A DNA stretch of 54,421 nt, taken from Phycisphaerales bacterium. Lineage in GTDB: Bacteria; Planctomycetota; Phycisphaerae; Sedimentisphaerales; Anaerobacaceae. Positions 1 through 8,982 of this stretch are shown here, one piece after another (the stretch's first letter is position 1; each line of letters begins with the position of its first letter). The notes below the pieces were generated by a model. It did no database searches, was not told where the DNA came from, and saw nothing but the letters and a program-made list of their open reading frames with translations. The translations under genes were made by a program, and so were the position numbers. The DNA is taken from positions 2,396,808 through 2,451,228 of the forward strand of contig CP070675.1 in the NCBI GenBank assembly GCA_020352215.1, read 5' to 3'.

Positions 1-452
<452 letters not shown>

Positions 453-591
453 TCACCTTTGCCGATTCTGCGGGCTATTCTCTGGGATATTGGCGGAAAA
501 AACAATCTTGCTGTTTGGCGGACCAATTACGAGAGTGGGTAAGGGGGCACGTGGCCGGGGCAGGCCGTCAGCAGCCAGGTCTTGGGGATTG

Positions 592-616
592 TTGCGTGTG
601 AGTCATTCGCACGCAA
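592..616. repeat. Short inverted repeat between rpmA and obg
   Basis: Arms 592-601 and 607-616 are 10 bases each with one mismatch and a 5-base loop. The sequence lies in the rpmA-obg gap. There is no T-run on either side, so it is not an obvious intrinsic terminator. It could be an mRNA processing or attenuation hairpin, or chance. Confidence 0.3.
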
Positions 617-668
617 TTAGGGGGATATTATGGAAATCGACCGCGGTTTCTTGACTTGCCTCCTCGGG

Positions 669-905
669 TCATTGCTGCACGTGGACGTTCCTGCCCTTGA
701 AGACGACGGTACCGTCTGTCAGCGCAAATAGAGTGTAGTCTCTGCCTGTGCCAACATTGGCGCCGGGGATGAATTTCGTTCCGCACTGCCGGACGATTAT
801 GGAGCCCGCTTTTACAGCTTGGCCGCCGAACAGCTTCACTCCTCTGTGTTGAGGATTGCTGTCTCTACCGTTCCTGGATGAGCCTTGTCCCTTTTTATGT
901 GCCAT
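669..905 (-). CDS. rpmA: 50S ribosomal protein L27
   Basis: The 78-residue product starts [16 protein letters not shown] and contains [19 protein letters not shown] and the [18 protein letters not shown] stretch, all diagnostic of bacterial L27. Its flexible basic N-terminus reaches toward the peptidyl-transferase centre. Length is close to the family norm (about 85). It starts directly at MAHKKG, so there is no Firmicutes-style N-terminal extension needing cleavage. A GAGGTGA ribosome-binding site lies about 8 bases before the ATG. It sits upstream of obg as expected; the usual preceding rplU is replaced by a tlpA-like gene. Confidence 0.98.
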   Translation of the reverse strand: MAHKKGQGSSRNGRDSNPQHRGVKLFGGQAVKAGSIIVRQCGTKFIPGANVGTGRDYTLFALTDGTVVFKGRNVHVQQ

Positions 906-962
906 AACCTGGTCACCTCTTTTCTAAAACACGAGACTGCTGGACAATCAACGTAAACCCGT

Positions 963-991
963 AGTTTAGCCCGGATCCGCCGGCTTGTCCA
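963..991 (-). promoter_or_regulatory. Predicted sigma70-type promoter of rpmA-obg
   Basis: On the minus strand TGGACA (986-991) is separated by exactly 17 bases from TAAACT (963-968). This lies about 55 bases upstream of the rpmA start. The -35 matches 5 of 6 and the -10 matches 4 of 6 consensus bases. Prediction by eye only. Confidence 0.4.
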
Positions 992-1028
992 GATAAATCC
1001 CGGGGCTGGCCGGAAAAATCATTTGCCG

Positions 1029-1730
1029 CTACTCGGCTTGAAGTATCGCCTTGATATCGCTCAGATGCAGCAAGCCCACCGTTGCGAGTTTGATCTTGCC
1101 TTCGGCGTCTATGAAGAAGCTACACGGGATTTGGTTGACCAGCTTGTAGGGCTCGGGCATGGTGCTTGAATTGGTGGCGGCGATGGAGTAGTTGATTTCT
1201 TCGTTATCGGCCACGAATTTCTTGACCATTTCCATGGTGTTGAGGGGCGATATGTAAGATATGGCGAGCATTGCCAGCTTGTCTTCGCCGACGGTTTTCC
1301 GTAATTCGGCCAGGTCCGGCACTTCCATTTTACACGGAGTGCACCACGCCGCCCAGAAGATGAGCATAACATCTTGTCCCCGGTAATCGCTCAGCGTGTG
1401 CTGTTTGCCGGTCAGGTCGCTCACGGTGAAGTCCGGTGCTGGCTGGCCGAGCCACGATGTGAAACCCGGACCCCAAGTCCGTGCGCCGGCAATGACCTCG
1501 CGAAGACTGGTTCTGGTCCCGCCAAAGAGTCCCGTTTCGGTCTTGAGAGGCTCGCCGGGGATTTCGGCCGGAGTTGCAGGCTGCTCCGGTTCCGCCAGCT
1601 GTCCTTGGGCGGTCTGAGGCTGCTGCGTGGGCCCTTGTTTTGTCACCACCCAGATCACAAGCACGACGAGTACTATTGTGGAAACGACTACCGCAACTCG
1701 CAGCGCCTTCTGTTTATCCTGTTCGGTCAT
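1029..1730 (-). CDS. TlpA-like membrane-anchored thiol-disulfide oxidoreductase
   Basis: The protein (233 residues) has an N-terminal membrane anchor at about residues 10-30, a proline/glutamine-rich linker, then a thioredoxin/AhpC-TSA fold. The active site reads WAAWCTPCKMEVP, with the redox pair at about Cys130 and Cys133. The cis-proline region (NQIPCSFFID) carries an extra Cys. Such proteins reduce disulfides, for example cytochrome c maturation substrates, on the outer face of the inner membrane. The start at 1730 is preferred over an ATG five codons upstream because GGAGG lies 8 bases before it. It stands alone; no cytochrome biogenesis genes are adjacent, so the substrate is unknown. 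Confidence 0.85.
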   Translation of the reverse strand: MTEQDKQKALRVAVVVSTIVLVVLVIWVVTKQGPTQQPQTAQGQLAEPEQPATPAEIPGEPLKTETGLFGGTRTSLREVIAGARTWGPGFTSWLGQPAPDFTVSDLTGKQHTLSDYRGQDVMLIFWAAWCTPCKMEVPDLAELRKTVGEDKLAMLAISYISPLNTMEMVKKFVADNEEINYSIAATNSSTMPEPYKLVNQIPCSFFIDAEGKIKLATVGLLHLSDIKAILQAE

Positions 1731-2246
1731 CCTACAATCCTCCATGCAAATACTGGTTGACGAACTACTATACCCGGATCGAGCCGTCGCGTAAAGGCCA
1801 ATCTGGGAAATTTTGTTCGTAACTGCTCACGCAGTGACACGCTGAATCTCGCCCACTTTGCGTCATTGCGACTTCTTCAACCGCCCAGCGGCTGGTGCGA
1901 CTGAGGATCTCAAATGTTGCTGGTATTGGGATAATGCCGTTCCAGTAAAGGACTTACAGACAGAATTCCGTCAAAGCCTACTCCGTACGCCGTTAGTAGA
2001 AGCAAAGCAGCGAGAGGTCCGACGCACATGGCCGCCTCTGACTTGTGAACGCCTCGACAGGAAGCCAAAGCTTCCCCAGCCGGGCGAGGAGAACGGCGTG
2101 ATTGCAGTCCGACGGTAGACGGGTTATGATTCGAGCCAAGAGACGAGGTCCAGTCACTGCGATCAACAAGTGACCTAAGACTGATCGGCGCCGGAGCATA
2201 GATCTGCAGCGCCGGTCAGGCAGGAACGCAAAGAAGGGATTCAGAA
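1731..2246. other. Intergenic region with one hairpin before the GT-C gene
   Basis: No convincing reading frame is seen on either strand. A 9-bp stem (one G-T pair) is formed by 2183-2191 and 2209-2217 with a 17-base loop, ending 29 bases before the next start codon. It could be a 5' leader structure. Directly after it the bases faintly resemble the SRP RNA tip, but the required tetraloop stem is not formed. Confidence 0.4.
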
Positions 2247-3839
2247 GTGGCCGGCATGAGTGGGCGGTTTAGTACCTTGCAGGCATTCTTGGAAACAAGA
2301 GCATCGGTAGTAATTCTCCCACTGACGGTATTTCTGCTGGTAGTATTGATCGAATTCTCGGCCATCCTCCTGCTCAACGAGGGGAAGCTGATCTTCACGC
2401 TCGACGACGCCTACATACACTTGGCCTTAGCCGAAAATATTAGGCACGGCCACTATGGGGTGAACTTGCAGGAATGCTCCTCGCCTTCATCCAGTATCAT
2501 ATGGCCCTTCCTATTGGCCCCGTTTGCTCATTTGTCCTGCAGTTCATATATCATATTGACTATCAGCCTGCTGGCCTCGGTCGGGACACTGCTTGTTTGC
2601 GGCAAAATAGTTGCCAATGTAGCTGAGCCCTTTCAGCATCCAAGTAGATACCTGTTCGCGGCGATAGTCACTACCTTTCTGATTCTCGCTACGAATCTCA
2701 TCGGATTGATATTCCAAGGCATGGAACACCCTCTTCAGCTCTTCTGGACAGTCGTAGTCATCTATGGGCTCATCTGTGAGAGGCAGGATGAGCCTCTCAG
2801 TTGGTCTCTTTTCGCAGGCATCATTCTCGGCCCGCTCGTTCGGTACGAGAACCTCGCTGTATCGCTGACGGCACTCGTCTATCTGTTTGTTCGCGGGCAC
2901 CGTAAGGCGGCAATCATTTGCGCCGTGGCACTCGTGGCTGGCGTCGCCTGGTTTTCACTGTTTCTTCACAAAATCGGCCTGCCGGTATTTCCCGCATCAG
3001 TTCTCATCAAGTCACGTGTTGTCTCCACCGGTGGCAACTTAGTCAGCGTGCTGAAGAATGTGAGGGTGAGTCTCCTGAAATCCAAAGGGCCTTTGCTGGC
3101 ACTCAGCACGGTGCCGCTGGTGTATGTCATGTTATCCCCCGGGCGGGCAACAAGGCGCCGCTTGCTGGCATTTACAATCGTTTTTGCCATGGCGTTGCAT
3201 CTTATCGTGGGAAGACCCGGATCGTACAGCAGATATGAAATCTATATTTGGACTTCGACAGTCCTGACTGTAATCCATCTTCACGGGAGTTGGTTGAAGA
3301 ACCTTCTAAGGGATCAAGGAATCCTTAGAACGTCTGTCTTGCTCGGTCTTCTCGCTGTATCCACGAGCGTCCCGTACTTGGACGCTCTGATCTTCACACC
3401 GCTTGGATCAAACAACATCTACGAACAGCAGTATCAAATGAACCGCTTCATAACGCAATATTATCGGGATCCTGTGGCCGTGAACGATCTTGGATGGGTC
3501 TCCTATCGTAACGACGAATACGTCCTGGATATCTGGGGACTGGGCTCGGTTGAGGCCCTCCGCGCCAGGCAGGATTCGGACTCCCGGGATTGGATTAACG
3601 ATTTGATGAGCAAACACAACGTCAAATTGGCGATGGTTTACGATACCTGGATTCCTCAGGCGCCGGACAACTGGATAGTGGTGGGGAAGCTATATCTGGG
3701 TAAGACTCGGATCACGCCAGCCCATCACGTTGTGACATTCTACGCGACGGATCAAATCACACATCAACGCACACTTGCTCTTATGCAGGAGTTCAAGAAA
3801 TCCTTACCTCGCCGAGTCAGGGTCGCTCTAATGCAGTAG
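2247..3839 (+). CDS. Polytopic membrane protein, GT-C glycosyltransferase-like
   Basis: The 530-residue protein has an N-terminal membrane segment followed at about residue 50 by LDDAYIHLALAENIRHGHYG. This acidic DD motif in the first extracytoplasmic loop is typical of GT-C transferases of the ArnT/PMT/PglB type, which use lipid-linked sugars. Roughly ten further hydrophobic segments follow, then a soluble C-terminal region of about 130 residues (from NDLGWVSYRNDEYVLD). The GTG start is chosen because AGAAGGG lies 8 bases upstream; an ATG three codons in is farther from it. It stands alone on this strand after a 500-base gap, so substrate and acceptor are unknown. Confidence 0.6.
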   Translation: MAGMSGRFSTLQAFLETRASVVILPLTVFLLVVLIEFSAILLLNEGKLIFTLDDAYIHLALAENIRHGHYGVNLQECSSPSSSIIWPFLLAPFAHLSCSSYIILTISLLASVGTLLVCGKIVANVAEPFQHPSRYLFAAIVTTFLILATNLIGLIFQGMEHPLQLFWTVVVIYGLICERQDEPLSWSLFAGIILGPLVRYENLAVSLTALVYLFVRGHRKAAIICAVALVAGVAWFSLFLHKIGLPVFPASVLIKSRVVSTGGNLVSVLKNVRVSLLKSKGPLLALSTVPLVYVMLSPGRATRRRLLAFTIVFAMALHLIVGRPGSYSRYEIYIWTSTVLTVIHLHGSWLKNLLRDQGILRTSVLLGLLAVSTSVPYLDALIFTPLGSNNIYEQQYQMNRFITQYYRDPVAVNDLGWVSYRNDEYVLDIWGLGSVEALRARQDSDSRDWINDLMSKHNVKLAMVYDTWIPQAPDNWIVVGKLYLGKTRITPAHHVVTFYATDQITHQRTLALMQEFKKSLPRRVRVALMQ

Positions 3840-3911
3840 AATCGCCGGGCATTGTCGTCGCGACCGAGGCCAAAGGCAAGTGAGCGCCGGCCAGTGTGCA
3901 ACTAATTATTG

Positions 3912-3942
3912 TTTACTATTCTGTGTGTACAGTGTACTATTC
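3912..3942 (+). promoter_or_regulatory. Possible promoter with an 8-bp direct repeat upstream of the esterase gene
   Basis: TACTATTC occurs at 3914-3921 and again at 3935-3942, exactly 21 bases (two helical turns) apart. The same stretch reads as TTTACT (3912-3917), 17 bases, TACTAT (3935-3940), a weak promoter match (4 of 6 in each box). It lies 120 bases before the start codon. Confidence 0.25.
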
Positions 3943-4061
3943 CTGAGGTCAGGGTAAAGGCCCATATCGCCTGAGACTGTGGAAAAAAGACGCGCAGCAA
4001 TAGTGCAGAAGAGGTTCATGATTCTCGCTAAATCGGCTTGCACATTGGAAGGAGTCCAGAG

Positions 4062-6065
4062 ATGACCTACAGGAAAGCCACACTTGGTCAAACAGTTGTT
4101 TCTCTCCTCATCTTGATGCTTCTTCTGGCAGGTTCCGGTACGACGTTTGCTGATGTCAGACTGCCGTCGATAATAGGTGACAACATGGTGCTGCAGCAGG
4201 GCGGGCAAGTGCCCATATGGGGTTGGGCGGATGCAGGTGAGCAGATCACGGTCAGCGTGAGTTGGCATAGCATGAAATGGGGATCTACGGTTGGCAAGGA
4301 CGGCAAATGGAAGTTCGAGATGAATGCGCCGAAGACTGGAGGCCCCTACGAGATAACCATCAGCGGCAAGAACACGGTGACAATTAGTAACATCCTGGTC
4401 GGTGAGGTCTGGGTCTGCTCGGGCCAGTCAAACATGCAATGGTCGGTAAGGCAGGCAGACAATGCCGAAAAGGAAATCGGGGCTGCGTTCTATTCTAATA
4501 TTCGCCTTTTCAGTGTGGAGCGCAAGGTGGCTGAAACCGCGCAGGACGATTGTGTGGGCAGGTGGACGCCCACTACTCCGGAGACGGTTCCCGGTTTCTC
4601 GGCGGTCGGCTACTTCTTTGGTCGAGATCTGCACAACGAACTTGATGTCCCAATCGGCCTGATTCACACATCTTGGGGAGGGACTCCCGCTGAGGCCTGG
4701 ACCAGCGCGCGTGTGTTGCGAACCATCGAAGATTTCAAAGATGCGGTCGAAGAGATCGAGCAGGTGCGGAAGGATCCTGAGCCGTTTGAAAGGAGATACC
4801 AGGAGCAGATGCTCCAATGGCAGAAAAAGATCGATTTCTCCGGCCCGCCCGGCTCCGGTGAGAAGGGATGCACGGATTTGGAATTTGACGACTCTACGTG
4901 GCCGGAGATGGAGCTGCCCAAGCTCTGGGACGGACCTGAGTTAGCGAGCTTCGACGGCCTGGTGTGGTTCAGAAAGGAAATCGATGTTCCGGATTCTTGG
5001 GTTGGAAAGGAGCTTATCCTTGAATTGGGACCCATCGATGACATGGATACGACCTGGATCAACGGGGTCAAGGTAGGCGGGCTGGAGACTCGCGGCCACT
5101 ATCGAACCAATCGCAAGTACTTAGTCGGCTCCTCGGTGATAAGAGCCGGCCGTAATGTGATCGTTGTGAAGGTCCTCGATACGAGCGGCGGTGGCGGGAT
5201 TTATGGCAAAGCTGAGCAGATGAAACTGAGGCCCCGCGGCGCAGATGACGGGGATGCAATTCAATTAGCGGGTAGTTGGCGGTACAAGAAGGGTTTCGAT
5301 TTGGGATCGATGCCACCCCAGCCAAGGCCGCCTCTACGAGTGGACAATCCACACGCGCCCGCGTCGCTCTACAACGGGATGATCGCCCCGCTAATCCCCT
5401 ATGGAATTCGGGGGGCGATATGGTACCAGGGCGAGTCGAACGCCGACAGGCCCTACCAATATCGTGAGCTTTTCCCAGCGATGATCAAGAATTGGCGCAG
5501 GGATTGGGGGCAGGGCAACTTTCCTTTCCTATTCGTGCAATTGGCGAACTTCGTCACGGGCGCGGATTGGCCCCGACTGCGTGAGGCTCAGACGATGACC
5601 TTGGCTTTGCCCAATACGGGGATGGCAGTGACTATTGATATCGGCAATCCTACCGACATACATCCCAGGAATAAGCAGGATGTTGGCAAACGGCTGGCCC
5701 TATGGGCTTTGGCCAAAACGTACGGCAAGGACCTGGTCTATTCGGGGCCACTCTACAAATCGATGGAAGCTGCGGATGGCAAAATACGTGTGAGTTTCGA
5801 TCACGTCGGCGGCGGGCTTGTTGCCGGTGGCGGGGGCACACTCATAGGCTTTGCCGTCGCTGGGTCCGACCAAAAGTTTGTTAGGGCCGATGCAACCATC
5901 GATGGAGATGCCGTTGTCGTGAGCAGCGATGAGGTTTCTGAACCGGTGGCTGTGCGCTACGCGTGGGCGGATAACCCCGCATGCAACTTATACAACAAGG
6001 CGGGCCTGCCGGCTTCACCGTTCCGCACCGACGACTGGCCGAAAATTCCGGCTGACGGCAAATAG
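4062..6065 (+). CDS. Secreted sialate O-acetylesterase (SASA domain)
   Basis: The 667-residue protein has a signal peptide (about residues 1-31, ending TTFA-DVR). An N-terminal beta domain follows, then the SGNH/SASA core. VWVCSGQSNMQWS carries the nucleophile Ser at about residue 123. IWYQGESNA and the late DIHPRNKQ stretch supply the other conserved blocks, with His in DIHP the likely catalytic base. A jelly-roll, beta-galactosidase-like domain is inserted at about residues 265-430. It removes O-acetyl esters from sialic acids or other acylated glycans outside the cytoplasm. The start is set by GGAAGGAG 7 bases before the ATG; an upstream in-frame TTG lacks such a site. It is a single-gene unit. 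Confidence 0.9.
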   Translation: MTYRKATLGQTVVSLLILMLLLAGSGTTFADVRLPSIIGDNMVLQQGGQVPIWGWADAGEQITVSVSWHSMKWGSTVGKDGKWKFEMNAPKTGGPYEITISGKNTVTISNILVGEVWVCSGQSNMQWSVRQADNAEKEIGAAFYSNIRLFSVERKVAETAQDDCVGRWTPTTPETVPGFSAVGYFFGRDLHNELDVPIGLIHTSWGGTPAEAWTSARVLRTIEDFKDAVEEIEQVRKDPEPFERRYQEQMLQWQKKIDFSGPPGSGEKGCTDLEFDDSTWPEMELPKLWDGPELASFDGLVWFRKEIDVPDSWVGKELILELGPIDDMDTTWINGVKVGGLETRGHYRTNRKYLVGSSVIRAGRNVIVVKVLDTSGGGGIYGKAEQMKLRPRGADDGDAIQLAGSWRYKKGFDLGSMPPQPRPPLRVDNPHAPASLYNGMIAPLIPYGIRGAIWYQGESNADRPYQYRELFPAMIKNWRRDWGQGNFPFLFVQLANFVTGADWPRLREAQTMTLALPNTGMAVTIDIGNPTDIHPRNKQDVGKRLALWALAKTYGKDLVYSGPLYKSMEAADGKIRVSFDHVGGGLVAGGGGTLIGFAVAGSDQKFVRADATIDGDAVVVSSDEVSEPVAVRYAWADNPACNLYNKAGLPASPFRTDDWPKIPADGK

Positions 6066-6132
6066 GACGACTTGAGTCAGCCTCGTTTCTGGGCTGATAT
6101 CGCAATTGAAGCTCCGAGAGGGGCACGCCACG

Positions 6133-6173
6133 CTTGTCAAATGTGGGGAACGCCGGAAAAACCATTTGACAAG
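6133..6173. repeat. Perfect 11-bp inverted repeat upstream of the antiporter operon
   Basis: Arms 6133-6143 and 6163-6173 are exact reverse complements separated by 19 bases. Each arm contains TTGACA on opposite strands (6166-6171 plus, 6135-6140 minus). The plus-strand TTGACA is followed after 16 bases by TAACAT, so the right arm may be the -35 element of the antiporter operon and the repeat an operator. There is no T-run, so an intrinsic terminator for the esterase gene is unlikely. Confidence 0.5.
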
Positions 6174-6297
6174 GCTGAGTTCGAGACTAACATACACGGT
6201 TTTTGAATAGCTGTGGCATCCGTCCCGGCCAGACCGTGCGCAATTCCTTGCCCAGCGGCGTTTGTCTTCATTCTTGGCCGTTCTGTGATCTGTGACA

Positions 6298-7995
6298 ATG
6301 GTCGAATTATTGGCGAACATTTCCATACAGAGTGCAGAGGTCAACATTATCCTGTTGATAGGCATTGCGATATTCTTCGGTACGGTGGGGGCGAGAATAA
6401 TCCAGAAGCTCCACATCCCCCAGATAGTCGGCTACATAGCGATTGGCCTGATCCTGGGGCCGGTCTTGGGCGTCATCGAGCGGCAAACCGTGGGGATTCT
6501 CGAGCCGTTCAACGTGTTTGCACTGGGGCTCATTGGTTTCTTGATTGGCGGTGAGCTTAAGCGTGATATCTTTGTGAAGTTCGGCAGGCAGGTTGTCGCT
6601 ATTCTGCTCTTCGAAGGTCTGGTGGCATTCTTGTTGGTGGGGCTGCTGAGCTTTGGGATCGTATTGTATTTCTTTGATTGGAAGACCGCCCTGGCCGTCG
6701 CCGTGGTATTTGGTGCTATTTGTGCGGCAACGGATCCGGCTTCCACCATGAGCGTGTTATGGGAGTATAAGACCCGTGGGCCGTTGACCACGATGCTCAC
6801 GGCGATCGTTGCTCTTGATGATGCGCTCGCGTTGGTACTGTATGCTATCTGCGTGAGTGTTGCAGGGGTTGTTGTAGGTCACGCGGAAGCAGGTTTTCTC
6901 TATGCATTGCTGTCGTCGTTCTATGAGATATTTGGCTCGTTGGTCATAGGTGTAGTGGCAGGTCTGGGACTGAACTGGATTCTGAAACGGACAGACAACC
7001 CGGAGAGGGTGCTTATTTTCAGCATAAGTTCGGCTTTGCTGATCATCGGAGTTGCGATAACTCGAAAGCTGGATGTTATTATCTCAACGATGGCTTGCGG
7101 TGTGACACTGACTAATGTCGGGTCACGAAAAGTCCTATCGAGTTTCGGGCTCGTACACAGGTTTTCGGCACCGATCTACGTTCTGTTTTTCGTTCTTGTC
7201 GGTGCCGGCGTGAAATTCTCCAACATGGGCGCGCAGGTCTGGCTCGTCGCCGCTGCATACGTTATCGGCAGTGTTGTTGGTAAGACCACGGGTGCGTGGA
7301 TAGGGGCCACTTACTCCAAAGCGGTACCGACGATTAGGAAGTATCTGGGTTTCTGTCTGTACCAACAGGGTACGATCGCAATTGCCCTTTTGATTATGGC
7401 AAGTGGTCGGTTCGAAGGGCAGGTTAGAGATACCATGCTATCAGTCATAATAACAGGTGTGCTCGTGCTCCAACTGATTGGCCCAGTGCTAGTCAAGATC
7501 GGAACAAAGAAAGCCGGCGAGGTGGGGATGAACATTACGGAAGAGGACCTCACTAAGACTTACACCGTCGGCGATGTGATGGATGCCGAAGTGCCGGTTA
7601 TTTCTGCGGGCATGTCCTTGAACGAGGTGATCAGAGTGGTCAGCACTACCGACAGTTTCTACTATTCGGTTGTCGATAATGACAAGAAACTGATAGGCGC
7701 TATCACCCTGGATGGTATCAGAAATACGTTCGCAACGCAGGAATTGAACGACTGGCTGGTGGCCCTCGATATTGTCGAGCCAATCGTAGCTGCGGTTACG
7801 CCGGACATGGCACTGCTCGATGTATTCGAGAAAGCCAAAGAGCTGGATGCAGAATGTCTGCCTGTTGTAGCCTCGAGCGATGGGGACAAGCATGTTGGTG
7901 TTTTGGATATCCGGTCTGTTCATCGCCGGTTGAGTGCGGAGGTTCTCGCCAAACAGAAGGAAGCTGACAGCGTGCATGGTCTTGGTAGGAGTTGA
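6298..7995 (+). CDS. CPA2-family cation:proton antiporter with C-terminal CBS domains
   Basis: The protein (565 residues) has about 12-13 hydrophobic segments of the Na+/H+ exchanger (Kef/CPA2) fold. IPQIVGYIAIGLILGP is the typical second segment. The ICAATDPAS and ALDDALALVLYA blocks carry the conserved acidic residues of the ion site. After about residue 415 a soluble tail with two CBS repeats begins (TVGDVMDAEVPVISAGMS and a second around DIVEPIVAAVTPDMALLDVF), likely binding an adenine nucleotide to gate transport. Start: ATG at 6298, or GTG two codons earlier; neither has a strong ribosome-binding site. It is the first gene of a three-gene set with the EIIA-like regulator and a second antiporter. 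Confidence 0.88.
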   Translation: MVELLANISIQSAEVNIILLIGIAIFFGTVGARIIQKLHIPQIVGYIAIGLILGPVLGVIERQTVGILEPFNVFALGLIGFLIGGELKRDIFVKFGRQVVAILLFEGLVAFLLVGLLSFGIVLYFFDWKTALAVAVVFGAICAATDPASTMSVLWEYKTRGPLTTMLTAIVALDDALALVLYAICVSVAGVVVGHAEAGFLYALLSSFYEIFGSLVIGVVAGLGLNWILKRTDNPERVLIFSISSALLIIGVAITRKLDVIISTMACGVTLTNVGSRKVLSSFGLVHRFSAPIYVLFFVLVGAGVKFSNMGAQVWLVAAAYVIGSVVGKTTGAWIGATYSKAVPTIRKYLGFCLYQQGTIAIALLIMASGRFEGQVRDTMLSVIITGVLVLQLIGPVLVKIGTKKAGEVGMNITEEDLTKTYTVGDVMDAEVPVISAGMSLNEVIRVVSTTDSFYYSVVDNDKKLIGAITLDGIRNTFATQELNDWLVALDIVEPIVAAVTPDMALLDVFEKAKELDAECLPVVASSDGDKHVGVLDIRSVHRRLSAEVLAKQKEADSVHGLGRS

Positions 7996-8116
7996 ACTCA
8001 AGAGTCATTTTCAGTTACTAATGACCGGTAGTATCTGAACGGAATCAGTTGCAGAAGAACGTTTTGTCTCCGGAACAGGCGAACTTAGAGTAGGTTAAGA
8101 GGACAGGGAATATTCG

Positions 8117-8935
8117 ATGAAGCTTGCTGATGTTTTGCGAAGAGAAAGTGTTGCCGCTGACGCGCAGTTTCGTGACAAATCTGGTGCCCTGCATGGGATA
8201 GTCGAGATAGCCAAGAGGTGCCCCATCCTAAGCAGTGTTGATGATCAGGAGCTCCTTGCTTCTCTGGAGCGTCGTGAGAAACTTGGTTCCACAGGCTTCG
8301 GCAAGGGTATAGCAATCCCCCACTGTCGCCTCGAATCGGTCTCTGAGTTTGTTGTGGGTTTGGTCTCTGTGCCCGGCGGCGTAGACTTTGATGCCATTGA
8401 CGGACAGCCGGTCAAGGTCATCGTCTTCATAATTGCCCCCGAGGCCGAGCCGAACAAGCACATTGAAGTCCTTTCGGCGATTTCCCAGACCCTCCTGATG
8501 CCCGGTGCGGTTGACGAAATCCTTGCTCAAGGTACTGCGGAGGCGTTGTACGAGAGTTTTCTGAGGCATACGGCTGTTGACATAGGTCCCAAGGACTCGG
8601 CCAGCAAAAATCTACTGCACGTGTTTGTTCAGGACGAAGGTGCGTTCAGAGACATCCTTCAGATGTTGGCGGGGATAGAATCCAGTTCGATAGTCGTGCT
8701 TGATGCGGAAAACGTCGGAGCCTATCTTGCCGAGATGCCCATGTTTGCAGATTTCTGGACTGACAGCCCGAGTAGGTTCAGCAGGGTAATCGTCGCAGTC
8801 GTCGAAAGAGGACTCACGAATGAAACCATTCGTCGTATCGAAAGCATAACGGGAGACCTAAACACCCGTGAAGGCGTGTTGGTTACCGTCCAGCAGATTA
8901 GCTATTCGAGCGGTACACTTAGTGCAAGGCCATGA
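8117..8935 (+). CDS. PTS EIIA(Ntr)-type regulator fused to a PII-like domain
   Basis: Residues about 1-145 are a PTS EIIA type-2 (fructose/mannitol/Ntr) domain. GKGIAIPHCRLESV carries the phosphorylatable His at residue 69, and the later GAVDEIL helix fits the fold. Residues about 155-272 are not EIIA. Their predicted order is beta-alpha-beta-beta-alpha-beta (LLHVFVQ; FRDILQML; SSIVVLD; RVIVAVVERG; NETIRRIES; GVLVTVQQISY), a ferredoxin-like layout as in PII-like signal proteins. The PII assignment is inference from this pattern, not from a known signature. No PTS transport genes are adjacent. Placed between two antiporters, it most likely regulates K+ or Na+/H+ transport in response to phosphorylation and perhaps a small ligand. 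Confidence 0.8.
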   Translation: MKLADVLRRESVAADAQFRDKSGALHGIVEIAKRCPILSSVDDQELLASLERREKLGSTGFGKGIAIPHCRLESVSEFVVGLVSVPGGVDFDAIDGQPVKVIVFIIAPEAEPNKHIEVLSAISQTLLMPGAVDEILAQGTAEALYESFLRHTAVDIGPKDSASKNLLHVFVQDEGAFRDILQMLAGIESSSIVVLDAENVGAYLAEMPMFADFWTDSPSRFSRVIVAVVERGLTNETIRRIESITGDLNTREGVLVTVQQISYSSGTLSARP

Positions 8936-8982
8936 ATGATTGCGGAGCTGTTTCACATCAAAGATAAGAGAAGTTATTAGCC

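Noticed and set aside
1858..2118. Open frames of 60-90 codons on both strands in the gap before the GT-C gene
   Set aside because: Composition is irregular, no ribosome-binding site is present, and no family resemblance was seen.
2211..2240. Bases resembling the tip of SRP (4.5S) RNA, with GGTCAGG followed by GGAA
   Set aside because: The closing base pairs of the GGAA tetraloop and the following conserved internal loop are absent, and no long flanking stem can be drawn.
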